Assembly: GCA_902362455.1 (NCBI GenBank)
Contig: CABIWJ010000002.1
Span: 62,001 to 126,000, forward strand
Reading direction: 5' to 3'
Length of the DNA stretch: 64,000 nt
From: Eubacteriaceae bacterium
GTDB lineage: Bacteria > Bacillota > Clostridia > Lachnospirales > Lachnospiraceae
A model generated the notes under the pieces. That model worked only from the letters and a program-made list of their open reading frames with translations, ran no database searches and was not told the DNA's origin. A program made the position numbers and the translations under genes. Shown in pieces: positions 48,998 to 57,279 of this stretch (positions are counted from its first letter, which is position 1; the number at the start of each line of letters is the position of its first letter).

Positions 48998-50224
48998 ATG
49001 ATAAACAATGAAGTAAGGAGTAATATTCAAAAGTATGGTCAGGAACATTTGCTGAAATATTATGATACTTTATCTACTAAAGAGAGAAGTATATATGATG
49101 AGCAGTTGAATAACCTGAACTTTGGATATCTTGACATAAATAGAGAAAATAAAAATGAGAAAAAAGAAACTCACTATGAACCTATACAGGCCCTCAGAAA
49201 AGATGATATCAATAAAGATAGAGAACAGTTTGAGAAAATTGGAATTGATGCAATTAAGAATTGTAAAGTCGGTGCTGTGCTATTAGCTGGAGGGCAGGGA
49301 ACACGTCTGGGTTTTGATAAGCCTAAGGGAATGTTCAATATTGGTATAACTAAGGAATTATACATATTTGAAAGACTTATAAGAAATCTTTTGGATGTAG
49401 TAGAGAAAACAGGAAGTTATATACCATTATTTGTAATGACTAGTGAGAAGAACGATTCTGATACCAGACAGTTTTTTAAAGAGAAGAACTATTTCGGATA
49501 TGATAAGAATTTTGTATACTTTTTCGTTCAGGATATGGCACCAAGTATCAGCTATGATGGAAAATTCCTTATGGAAGACAGATATAAGTTGGCACTTTCA
49601 CCTAATGGTAATGGTGGATGGTTTTCATCTATGGTATCATCAGGCTTATTAGATAAGATGAATAAGATGGGAATAGAGTGGCTTAATGTGTTCTCGGTTG
49701 ACAATGTGTTACAGAGAATAGCTGATCCTATATTTATTGGTGCTACCATATTATCAGGTTGTCCTGCGGGTGCAAAAGTAGTAAAGAAATCAAAACCTGA
49801 TGAGAGAGTCGGTGTTATGTGTAAAGAAAATGGTAAGCCATCAATTGTGGAATACTATGAGCTTACACCAGAGATGATGGAAGCAAGAGATGCATACGGA
49901 GAACCAGCGTATAATTATGGTGTGACACTTAATTATCTGTTCAGGGTTAAGGATCTGATAAAAATTAATAATAATAAATTAGTCAATCATATAGTAGAGA
50001 AGAAGATACCTTATATCAATGAGAAAGGTGAAATTGTTAATCCCGAAGAACCTAATGGATACAAGTTTGAGACATTGATTTTAGATATGATAAATATGCT
50101 TGATGACTGTCTTGTGTTCGAAGTGGAAAGACAGAAAGAATTCGCACCTGTTAAGAATAAAGAGGGTGTTGACTCGATTGATACAGCGAGAGAATTATTG
50201 AAACTCAATGGAGTAGAGATATAA
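48998..50224 (+). CDS. UDP-sugar pyrophosphorylase (UDPGP family)
   Basis: 408 aa. Uses UTP and a sugar-1-phosphate (GlcNAc-1-P or glucose-1-P). The nucleotide loop VLLAGGQGTRLGFDKPKGMF (about 86-105) is typical. GVMCKENGKPSIVEYYEL and GYKFETLILDM fit the eukaryote-like AGX1/UAP group, so GlcNAc-1-P is the more likely substrate, not proven. ATG 48998 follows AAGGAG; the frame is open seven codons upstream. argS follows 28 bp later. Confidence 0.88.
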   Translation: MINNEVRSNIQKYGQEHLLKYYDTLSTKERSIYDEQLNNLNFGYLDINRENKNEKKETHYEPIQALRKDDINKDREQFEKIGIDAIKNCKVGAVLLAGGQGTRLGFDKPKGMFNIGITKELYIFERLIRNLLDVVEKTGSYIPLFVMTSEKNDSDTRQFFKEKNYFGYDKNFVYFFVQDMAPSISYDGKFLMEDRYKLALSPNGNGGWFSSMVSSGLLDKMNKMGIEWLNVFSVDNVLQRIADPIFIGATILSGCPAGAKVVKKSKPDERVGVMCKENGKPSIVEYYELTPEMMEARDAYGEPAYNYGVTLNYLFRVKDLIKINNNKLVNHIVEKKIPYINEKGEIVNPEEPNGYKFETLILDMINMLDDCLVFEVERQKEFAPVKNKEGVDSIDTARELLKLNGVEI

Positions 50225-50252
50225 TTAAATCGCGCAGAAATGGAGATTAAGA

Positions 50253-52016
50253 ATGAAGAAGATAATAGAATTAATCAATGACGAATTTGTCAAAGCATTT
50301 GATGAGTGCGGATATGATGTGAAATATGCTAAGGTAACTATTTCAAACAGACCTGATTTATGTGAATATCAGTGTAATGGTGCTATGGCAGCTGCTAAAG
50401 CATATAAAAAAGCACCGATAATGATAGCTAATGAAATCGTTGAAAAACTTTCAGGTAATAATATATTTAGTGAAATAAATGCGGTTATGCCGGGCTTTAT
50501 TAACTTTAATATAAGTGAAGAATTTGTGGCCGGATATATTGATAAGATGAAGAATGATGAGATGTTTGGATGCAATAAGACAGATAATCCTAAGAAGATA
50601 ATAATTGACTATGGTGGAGCGAATGTTGCAAAGCCTTTACATGTAGGTCATCTACGTTCAGCAGTTATTGGTGAAAGTATTAAGAGAATGACAAGCTATC
50701 TCGGGAATGATGTCGTAGGTGATGTTCATCTTGGTGACTGGGGACTTCAGATGGGTCTGATTATTGTTGAACTTAGATTAAGAAAGCCTGACCTTGTATA
50801 TTTTGATGAGAATTATACAGGAGAATATCCTGAAGAACCACCATTTACAATTTCAGAATTAGAAGATATTTACCCTTGTGCTAATGCTAAATCTAAGGAA
50901 GATGAGGCATTCAAGGAAGAAGCAAGACAGGCTACATTTGAATTACAGAATGGTAATAAAGGTTATCATGCAATATGGAATCATATAATAAATGTTTCGA
51001 TAAAAGATTTAAAGAAGAATTATGATAATCTAGATGTCCATTTTGAATTATGGAAGAAAGAAAGCGATGCACAGCCATATATTCCTGATATGATTAAATA
51101 TATGAAAGATAATAATTATACAAGAATAAGTGAGGGTGCTTTAGTGGTTGATGTTAAAGAAGATACAGATACTAAAGAGATACCACCTTGTATGATTCTT
51201 AAATCTAATGGTGCAACGCTGTATAATACAACAGATTTGGCAACAATCGTTGAGAGAATGAAATTATTTAACCCTGATCACATAATCTATGTAGTAGATA
51301 AACGACAGGAGTTATATTTCGAACAGGTATTTCGCTGTGCAAGAAAGACTAAACTTGTTAGTGATAGTACAGAATTAACCTTCCAGGGCTTTGGTACAAT
51401 GAATGGCAAAGACGGTAAGCCATTTAAGACCCGTGACGGCGGTGTTATGCGTCTTGAGAATCTTATTAAGGAAATTAATGATGCTGTATATGATAAGATA
51501 ATGGAGAATCGTTCTGTATCAGAAGAAGAAGCAAGACAGACAGCTAAGATAGTTGGTTTATCAGCACTTAAATATGGTGATTTATCTAATCAGGCATCTA
51601 AAGATTATATATTTGATATTGAGAGATTTACTTCATTCGAGGGAAATACAGGTCCATATATTCTGTATACAATTGTTAGAATTAAGTCTATACTTAATAA
51701 ATATGCAGAGAATTCTACAGTAAGCCATAACAAGATTCTTACAGCATTAAATGCGAGTGAGAAAGAGCTTATGCTTGTATTATCTAAATATAATGATGTA
51801 ATTGAAAATGCGGTTTCGGAACTTGCACCACATAAGATATGTGCATATATCTATGAACTTTCAAATGCATTTAATAAATTCTACCATGAGACAAAGATAC
51901 TCACATGTGAAGATGAAGAAAGAAAATCAGGCTATATTAATCTTATAAGTCTTTCTAAAGAGATACTTGAAAAGAGCATTGATTTGCTTGGATTCTCTGC
52001 ACCTGACAGAATGTAA
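50253..52016 (+). CDS. argS: Arginyl-tRNA synthetase
   Basis: 587-aa class I synthetase. The HIGH-type motif is NVAKPLHVGHLRSAVIGE (about 124-141) and the C-terminal DALR anticodon-binding domain ends in LLGFSAPDRM. The KMSKS motif is degenerate (KTRDGGVMRL), as usual for ArgRS. SD TGGAGAT. A long bidirectional terminator follows. Confidence 0.95.
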   Translation: MKKIIELINDEFVKAFDECGYDVKYAKVTISNRPDLCEYQCNGAMAAAKAYKKAPIMIANEIVEKLSGNNIFSEINAVMPGFINFNISEEFVAGYIDKMKNDEMFGCNKTDNPKKIIIDYGGANVAKPLHVGHLRSAVIGESIKRMTSYLGNDVVGDVHLGDWGLQMGLIIVELRLRKPDLVYFDENYTGEYPEEPPFTISELEDIYPCANAKSKEDEAFKEEARQATFELQNGNKGYHAIWNHIINVSIKDLKKNYDNLDVHFELWKKESDAQPYIPDMIKYMKDNNYTRISEGALVVDVKEDTDTKEIPPCMILKSNGATLYNTTDLATIVERMKLFNPDHIIYVVDKRQELYFEQVFRCARKTKLVSDSTELTFQGFGTMNGKDGKPFKTRDGGVMRLENLIKEINDAVYDKIMENRSVSEEEARQTAKIVGLSALKYGDLSNQASKDYIFDIERFTSFEGNTGPYILYTIVRIKSILNKYAENSTVSHNKILTALNASEKELMLVLSKYNDVIENAVSELAPHKICAYIYELSNAFNKFYHETKILTCEDEERKSGYINLISLSKEILEKSIDLLGFSAPDRM

Positions 52017-52103
52017 TTTGTAATCGAAAAATTCGCTTGTAATTTGTAGAGTTTCGAAGTTTAAAAATTACTCTTTGTGACAATCTTAAAGACAATAAAA
52101 AAT

Positions 52104-52148
52104 AAAGAGTTTCGTATTATTTGCTGATTAAATAATACGAAACTCTTT
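52104..52148. terminator. Bidirectional terminator
   Basis: Perfect 19-bp arms 52104-52122 and 52130-52148, ending in TTT on the plus strand and on the minus strand. It serves argS and the convergent gene at 52214. The stretch 52017-52103 is AT-rich with no gene. Confidence 0.85.
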
Positions 52149-52213
52149 TCAAGTTCTAATATACAATATTATATCAGGTAAAATTTTAAGATGATATCTT
52201 AGATGTCAAAATA

Positions 52214-52555
52214 TTAAGAAGCAGTAGTTTCTTTGTTAGAAGTAGTTTCATCTGAAGAAGTAGTTTCATCAGAAGCAGTAGTTTCATCAGAAGAAGTCTC
52301 ATCAGTTGATTCTTCAGCCTCTTTCCATGCCTTTGAAATCTCTTTCTCAGAAAGGCTGTATGTAGTTGGTTCTGTATTAGCTGGCTCTTTATAAATGTAA
52401 TCTTTATATATTGAATAACCAAAGAAACCTACGAATGCTACAATAACTAGAGTTGTTATGATAGCTCTTAAGACTTTCTCTCTTTTCTGCTTAGCAAGCA
52501 TTTTCTTTCTGTTAGATTTCTCTTTTTTATATTGTTCTACTTTCTGCTGACTCAT
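52214..52555 (-). CDS. Single-pass membrane protein with acidic repeat tail
   Basis: 113 aa. A Lys/Arg/Gln-rich cytosolic start (QYKKEKSNRKKMLAKQKREK), one TM (about 30-50, AIITTLVIVAFVGFFGYSIY), then an outside region of Thr/Ser/Glu/Asp repeats (SSDETTASDETTSSDETT) that is also repetitive in DNA. SD AAAGGA on the minus strand. Function unknown; similar basic-TM-acidic proteins are common in Lachnospiraceae. Confidence 0.75.
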   Translation of the reverse strand: MSQQKVEQYKKEKSNRKKMLAKQKREKVLRAIITTLVIVAFVGFFGYSIYKDYIYKEPANTEPTTYSLSEKEISKAWKEAEESTDETSSDETTASDETTSSDETTSNKETTAS

Positions 52556-52813
52556 TTTTCATAAATCCTTTCTATCAATGTTTTATTATAGGGTACTTAC
52601 AAAACAGTATAATAAATATATATTTTGCTTTCACTTCATAAATAATAAGAGATTAAAATGTAAAACACATTAACTTTATCTATTATATAACAAAATATGA
52701 AAATAATAAACAATAAAATACAAAATATAAAAAATATTTAGTATTTTATTTAGAAAATGCTATTAAATCAATATGATTTTTGTGTAAATTATATAAAAAC
52801 AGGAAAAAATTCG

Positions 52814-52842
52814 TTGACATAAAGGCGGGTGTGTACTATATT
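52814..52842 (+). promoter_or_regulatory. Promoter of the 219-aa gene
   Basis: TTGACA (52814-52819), 17 bp, TATATT (52837-52842). The rest of 52556-52974 is AT-rich without a gene; the leader of about 125 nt holds no structure I could identify. Confidence 0.75.
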
Positions 52843-52974
52843 ATTTATGTATAGAAAAGTTCGTGAATAGTTAAGTCATTATTGGCAATTGCAGGATATT
52901 TGTTTGTATTTAGGACACTTATCTTAATCGTTCTTTTTTATAAAAAAATACTATAGAAATGGGGATACATGTAG

Positions 52975-53634
52975 ATGGTAAAAAGTTTTGTACAGATTCT
53001 AAATATTGGATTTGGTATTATTAATAATACACAGCCTATTGAGGATAAGAATCCTGAAGTGATTATGGAAAAGGTATTAGCAATGGATGATCCGGCTCGT
53101 GATATTAGAATAATCGGATTTAGAACATATGATATGGATACTGATACCGGTGTGATGAGTAACCAGAGTGGAATCTATTACTTAGAAGGTGAAGAATTTA
53201 CATATCCAAAAGTTGACCCAGAGATTACAGCATTTATGAAGAATGCAGGAATTGACTATGAAAAGGGTCAGCAGCTTATTAAGATTAAGAAACCTAATGT
53301 TTTAGTTTATCCATTCAATGCTAACGATGTAATTCTTGATACAGCCGCTGTTCTTATTAAGATGAAGATTAAGAAAGAAGAAGAGCGTAAGATTAGATTA
53401 GAAGAAGAAATCGTAACATATAAGAATAGTCTTGTTGAAGAGATGAAGAAAGCAGCTGAATATATTGAAAATAACCAGTTCAATACTATTCCGCTTGTTG
53501 ACACAGGAGATAATTCTAAGGCACTTAACTTATTAGGTGATAAAGGTAACTTCCAGAAACATATTGAACATATGAGAAATATTCGTGTTGAGATAATGGC
53601 TATCGACAAGTTCTTAAGAGAGAATCAGATTTAA
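52975..53634 (+). CDS. Conserved-looking protein of unknown function
   Basis: 219 aa, soluble. The N-terminal half is beta-rich (IRIIGFRTYDMDTDTG, IYYLEGEEFTYPKVDP), and a charged helix about residues 128-160 (KMKIKKEEERKIRLEEEI) may form a coiled coil. Not recognised. It has its own strong promoter and a terminator, so it is a single-gene unit. Confidence 0.7.
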   Translation: MVKSFVQILNIGFGIINNTQPIEDKNPEVIMEKVLAMDDPARDIRIIGFRTYDMDTDTGVMSNQSGIYYLEGEEFTYPKVDPEITAFMKNAGIDYEKGQQLIKIKKPNVLVYPFNANDVILDTAAVLIKMKIKKEEERKIRLEEEIVTYKNSLVEEMKKAAEYIENNQFNTIPLVDTGDNSKALNLLGDKGNFQKHIEHMRNIRVEIMAIDKFLRENQI

Positions 53635-53672
53635 TTAACAGAATTAAAAAATTAAATAAGAATTTACATACA

Positions 53673-53701
53673 TATGGCAGGTTGCATAAGCACCTGCCAT
53701 A
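53673..53701. terminator. Terminator between convergent genes
   Basis: TATGGCAGGT (53673-53682) pairs with ACCTGCCATA (53692-53701) across TGCATAAGC, with T stretches on the plus strand beyond. It lies before the convergent azlD. Confidence 0.8.
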
Positions 53702-53718
53702 GTGTGTTTTTATATAGT

Positions 53719-54033
53719 TTAGAAAATATATGTAAATGCTAACTGGCTTAAATATACAGCAAGCATTGAGAATACTGCAACGACAACAAGACTTTTCTCT
53801 TTATAAGCTAAGAATAATGCCACAACAGTACCACAGATAGAGCTTGCAACGGAATTAGTAGATGTGAAGATATCAGGAAATGTAAGTGCTGCTAATACTG
53901 CATATGGTACATAATATAAAAATGATTTTAAATATGTTGATTTAATCTCTTTTCTAAAAACAGCCATTGGAAGAACCCTTGGTAAATATGTTACTAAAGC
54001 CATTAATCCGACGGCAATCAGTGTTCTCGTCAT
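53719..54033 (-). CDS. azlD: Branched-chain amino acid transport protein AzlD
   Basis: 104 aa with four TM helices (LIAVGLMALVTYLPRVLPM, then three more). AzlD is the small subunit of the AzlCD exporter of branched-chain amino acids and analogues. Downstream of azlC on the minus strand, but 171 bp away rather than overlapping. Confidence 0.88.
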   Translation of the reverse strand: MTRTLIAVGLMALVTYLPRVLPMAVFRKEIKSTYLKSFLYYVPYAVLAALTFPDIFTSTNSVASSICGTVVALFLAYKEKSLVVVAVFSMLAVYLSQLAFTYIF

Positions 54034-54132
54034 TTTATCACCCTAAGTATATTACTAAATATGTGTAATATATATATCCTTTCGTTAGAAATAAAAATAA
54101 TCTGTTATAATTTATACTTGTTATATATTTGA

Positions 54133-54176
54133 TTTGCGTTAATTTATATTTGCGTTAATTTATATTTGTATTAATT
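54133..54176 (-). repeat. 16-bp tandem repeat between azlC and azlD
   Basis: TTTGCGTTAATTTATA occurs at 54133 and 54149, and a partial degenerate copy at 54165-54176. The surrounding gap 54034-54204 has no gene. Confidence 0.7.
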
Positions 54177-54204
54177 CAATGATTGTATCAATTTTATATA
54201 TGCA

Positions 54205-54921
54205 TTACCTTGTATTTTCTTCGGAAACCGGAAATAAAAATGCTCCGATAGCAGAAGATATGACTGTTGCAATAATAATGCTGAAACCATAGGAAATAAA
54301 GCTGAATATAGGAATGTATCTTATAATACATACAATTGCAATTGACATTATGACAATTGTTAATACCGGTTTTGATTTCTTAGATGGTGGAATTATTATA
54401 GCGATGAACATAGCATATAATGCAATTCCCATAGCACCCTTAAGACTTGGAGGAAGAAGACTTGATGCACATGCACCTAAGAGTGTTCCTAATGTCCAGC
54501 CCCAAAATGGCCCTGTAATAAGTCCATACATATATGAAGCTGATAATGCCTTGGGCTCAGTGGCAGCAAGGGCAAAAGTCTCATCAGTTATACCAAAACT
54601 AAAAATAAGCCTATGTAATATTGAAGTTTTTTTCTCGACTTTCTGTGAAAGAGAGAGTGACATCAGGAAATATCGCAGATTAATAATAAATGTATTAAGT
54701 GTGATTTCTAATAAGGTTCCACCATGAATAATCAGGTTAGTTCCAGCAAGCTGACCTGAACTTGTGAGGTTTGTTACCGAAATCAAGACTGCTAACCAGA
54801 TAGGGAGCCCTCCATTTACAGCCATAAAACCAAATGAAAAAGACACCGGTATATATCCCATGGCAATAGGAATACCTTTTTTAAAACCATATTTAAAATC
54901 TGATAGTTTATTATTGTTCAT
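54205..54921 (-). CDS. azlC: Branched-chain amino acid exporter AzlC
   Basis: 238 aa with about six TM helices. GIPIAMGYIPVSFSFGFMA and SSGQLAGTNLI are AzlC hallmarks. With AzlD it exports branched-chain amino acids or analogues. The start at CAT 54919-54921 follows AAATGAGGAT on the minus strand; an in-frame ATG at 54933 lies upstream of that SD. The SD sequence is part of a 12-bp direct repeat flanking a hairpin-rich insertion (see 54926-55084). Confidence 0.9.
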   Translation of the reverse strand: MNNNKLSDFKYGFKKGIPIAMGYIPVSFSFGFMAVNGGLPIWLAVLISVTNLTSSGQLAGTNLIIHGGTLLEITLNTFIINLRYFLMSLSLSQKVEKKTSILHRLIFSFGITDETFALAATEPKALSASYMYGLITGPFWGWTLGTLLGACASSLLPPSLKGAMGIALYAMFIAIIIPPSKKSKPVLTIVIMSIAIVCIIRYIPIFSFISYGFSIIIATVISSAIGAFLFPVSEENTR

Positions 54922-54925
54922 AATA

Positions 54926-55084
54926 ATCCTCATTTCTGAGCGACTTGTTGCGAAGGGGCGGTGAGAAATTCGCGTAGGCGATTTCTCATCTGCCCCAAAA
55001 AGCTATTTGCTTTCGCTCTGAAACAAATAGCCGTGTAAAAAAATAATCGCATCAGCATTATTTTTTTACACTATCCTCATTTCT
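54926..55084. mobile_element. Hairpin-rich insertion with 12-bp flanking direct repeat (MITE-like)
   Basis: ATCCTCATTTCT occurs at 54926-54937 and again at 55073-55084, flanking 135 bp that look inserted. Inside are three long hairpins: 54955-54973 with 54978-54996 (GTAG loop), GCTATTTG (55002-55009) with CAAATAGC (55024-55031), and 15-bp perfect arms 55033-55047 with 55057-55071. No ORF. It sits immediately upstream of azlC and one repeat copy contains the azlC SD. From 55085 to 55212 is AT-rich sequence. Confidence 0.65.
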
Positions 55085-55224
55085 TTTGTAATATTAAACA
55101 AAACATAGAGATTATAACATTGCATTATTTAAAAATCAAATAATATTGAAAAAATATATCGAATGAAGTATTATTTAATATATTAAGTTCAAACAAAGAA
55201 TAATAAAAATAATTGGAGAAAAAT

Positions 55225-56079
55225 GTGAACGAAAAAGATATCAGATTTAAAAATATAATTATGGCATTTTGTCCACCGATAATATATTTATTTATAACAA
55301 TGTTTGTTGAAGTGGTAGCAGATATAATAATATTTGTCAGACAGGCGAAAAGCACATCTAACAGTAACAGTTTTATATCATCATATAAATTTATGGATAA
55401 TATAACGAATAATCTTGATAAATATTCATATCTGATTACATTTATTTCAGCAGCAATAGCAATATTTGTTTTTGGATATTATTATTTCAGACATAAAAAT
55501 ACTTATGAAGCTTATAAGTTATCTAAAGTATTTACAAGTCTTAAAGTAAACGATTATTTCAATCTTGTAATAATCGGAGCAATTGGAAGCGTAGGCCTTT
55601 CGAGATTCGTATCAATGCTTCCGCTTGATAATATAATAGGCAATTATGAGAATACCAGTAATGCATTATTATCAGGAAATATTATATTACAGATTGTGTC
55701 ACTTGGAATTGTGGTTCCGATAGCAGAAGAATTAATCTATAGAGGACTTTTGTTTAACGGATTAACAAAGGTTATCGATGCAAAATATGCAATATTTGTA
55801 GCATCACTTGTATTTGGAGTATTCCATTATAATCTGTTGCAGGGAACATATACATTTCTATTATCGCTTATACTTATATGTGTATATATGAGATATAAAT
55901 GTATTCTGGCACCGATAATTATTCATGCGTGTGCAAATATAGTTGCGGTAATATCAAGTTACTTTGGCATCTCAAGCTTTTTAAATAGAAATATATGGAT
56001 ATATCTGCTTATAATGGTAGTAGAATTGGTCATTGGAGTTATTAGTTTTGAAGTGATTATGAAAGAAGATTTGAAGTAA
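55225..56079 (+). CDS. CPBP-family intramembrane metalloprotease
   Basis: 284 aa, about seven TM helices. Motifs of the CAAX/bacteriocin-processing (CPBP/Abi) family: EELIYR, FGVFHYN and HACAN. They cleave within membranes or provide self-immunity; the target is unknown. Start taken at GTG 55225 with TGGAG six bases before; a TTG at 55213 overlaps the SD and is less likely. Confidence 0.88.
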   Translation: MNEKDIRFKNIIMAFCPPIIYLFITMFVEVVADIIIFVRQAKSTSNSNSFISSYKFMDNITNNLDKYSYLITFISAAIAIFVFGYYYFRHKNTYEAYKLSKVFTSLKVNDYFNLVIIGAIGSVGLSRFVSMLPLDNIIGNYENTSNALLSGNIILQIVSLGIVVPIAEELIYRGLLFNGLTKVIDAKYAIFVASLVFGVFHYNLLQGTYTFLLSLILICVYMRYKCILAPIIIHACANIVAVISSYFGISSFLNRNIWIYLLIMVVELVIGVISFEVIMKEDLK

Positions 56080-56121
56080 AAACAGAAAAATACAAAAAAA
56101 ATAAAAAATTTAAAAAAGTTA

Positions 56122-56150
56122 TTGACAAATATCTCTAAAATGGTTATACT
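56122..56150 (+). promoter_or_regulatory. Promoter of the tRNA-Val/tRNA-Met pair
   Basis: TTGACA (56122-56127), 17 bp, TATACT (56145-56150), about 30 bp before tRNA-Val. Confidence 0.8.
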
Positions 56151-56182
56151 ATCCTAGCAAGTTCGATACAGGATAAGGCAAC

Positions 56183-56255
56183 GGGATCTTAGCTCAGCTG
56201 GGAGAGCATCTGCCTTACAAGCAGAGGGTCACAGGTTCGAGCCCTGTAGGTCCCA
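56183..56255 (+). tRNA. tRNA-Val (TAC)
   Basis: 73 nt. Acceptor GGGATCT pairs with AGGTCCC (one wobble). Anticodon loop CTTACAA has TAC at 56216-56218. D and T arms are complete, discriminator A. Confidence 0.97.
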
Positions 56256-56283
56256 TCACTTTTAGAATGTATCTGACATATAT

Positions 56284-56357
56284 GGCGGAATAGCTCAGTT
56301 GGCTAGAGCACACGGTTCATACCCGTGGTGTCATGGGTTCAAATCCCTTTTCCGCTA
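56284..56357 (+). tRNA. tRNA-Met (CAT), elongator type
   Basis: 74 nt. Acceptor GGCGGAA pairs with TTCCGCT, the first pair G-T as in the B. subtilis elongator tRNA-Met. Anticodon CAT at 56318-56320 in loop TTCATAC. The initiator features (C1 mismatch, GGG/CCC anticodon stem) are absent. tRNA-Ile2 cannot be wholly excluded by eye. Confidence 0.93.
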
Positions 56358-56365
56358 CTGAATTT

Positions 56366-56394
56366 AAACCGGAACTTATTGTTCCGGTTTTTTT
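56366..56394 (+). terminator. Terminator of the tRNA pair
   Basis: AAACCGGAAC (56366-56375) pairs with GTTCCGGTTT (56381-56390), then TTTT. Confidence 0.9.
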
Positions 56395-56532
56395 GTATAA
56401 TATTATGTAAAAATATAAAGTAGCTTTCTTATTTATAAATTATATGATATATTATTCGATAGAAAATTACTTAAATGAAATATATAATTACATATTAAAG
56501 AAGTATAAAAGTTGCTTCAGAACGGAGGATAT

Positions 56533-57063
56533 ATGCGAGTTGGTTTAGGATATGATGTTCATAGATTAGTTGAAGATAGAAAACTTATACTTGGTGGAGT
56601 AGAGATACCTTATGAAAAAGGTCTGCTCGGACATTCAGATGCAGATGTGCTATTACATGCCATAATGGATGCGTTATTAGGTGCAGCTGCACTTGGAGAC
56701 ATTGGTAAGCATTTCCCTGATTCAGATGAAAAATATAAGGGAATATCAAGTATTAAATTATTAGAAGAGGTTGGAAAATTATTAGATGAGCATCTCTACG
56801 TGATAAATAATATTGATGCAACAGTTATAGCACAAAGACCAAAGGTAGGTCCTTACAGAGAACAGATGATTAAAAATATTGCAAATGCACTTAAAATTGA
56901 TGAAAATCTTATAAATGTTAAGGCAACAACAGAAGAGGGACTTGGTTTTACCGGAAATGGCGAGGGAATATCATCACAGGCAATTGCATCAATAAGCCTT
57001 GCAACAGAGCAGTCTTATGGAGCACTTAACTGTGGTGGCTGTGGAAGTTGTACAGCCAGATAG
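56533..57063 (+). CDS. ispF: 2-C-methyl-D-erythritol 2,4-cyclodiphosphate synthase
   Basis: 176 aa enzyme of the MEP isoprenoid pathway, cyclising CDP-ME-2-phosphate. Metal ligands are in GYDVHRL (Asp8, His10) and the [20 protein letters not shown] block. Family proteins are about 157 aa; this one has some 18 extra residues ending [13 protein letters not shown], a Cys/Gly tail. ATG 56533 follows CGGAGG closely; the frame is open upstream to 56512. The gap 57064-57279 holds a small hairpin (57180-57213) and no gene. Confidence 0.94.
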   Translation: MRVGLGYDVHRLVEDRKLILGGVEIPYEKGLLGHSDADVLLHAIMDALLGAAALGDIGKHFPDSDEKYKGISSIKLLEEVGKLLDEHLYVINNIDATVIAQRPKVGPYREQMIKNIANALKIDENLINVKATTEEGLGFTGNGEGISSQAIASISLATEQSYGALNCGGCGSCTAR

Positions 57064-57279
57064 ACAATATAATATTGGACAATAAATTTAATAGAAAATA
57101 AATCCGGTATATGATTGATATACAAATATAAATAAAAATTGAATAAAAATTCATAAAATACAATCTGAAATTAAAAAATGCAATACACAATTAATATGAA
57201 TAAGTGTGTTGCAAGGAAATAATTAATGTGATAATCTATACATTATTGTGAAATAGAGGCGAAAGGAGTTCTAATCAGA

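Noticed and set aside
56284..56357. Initiator tRNA-fMet
   Set aside because: The first acceptor pair is formed (G-T) and the anticodon stem lacks the three G-C pairs of initiators.
57064..57279. Possible T-box leader before cysS (also gltX and argS)
   Set aside because: No specifier loop, no conserved T-box sequence and no terminator/antiterminator pair.
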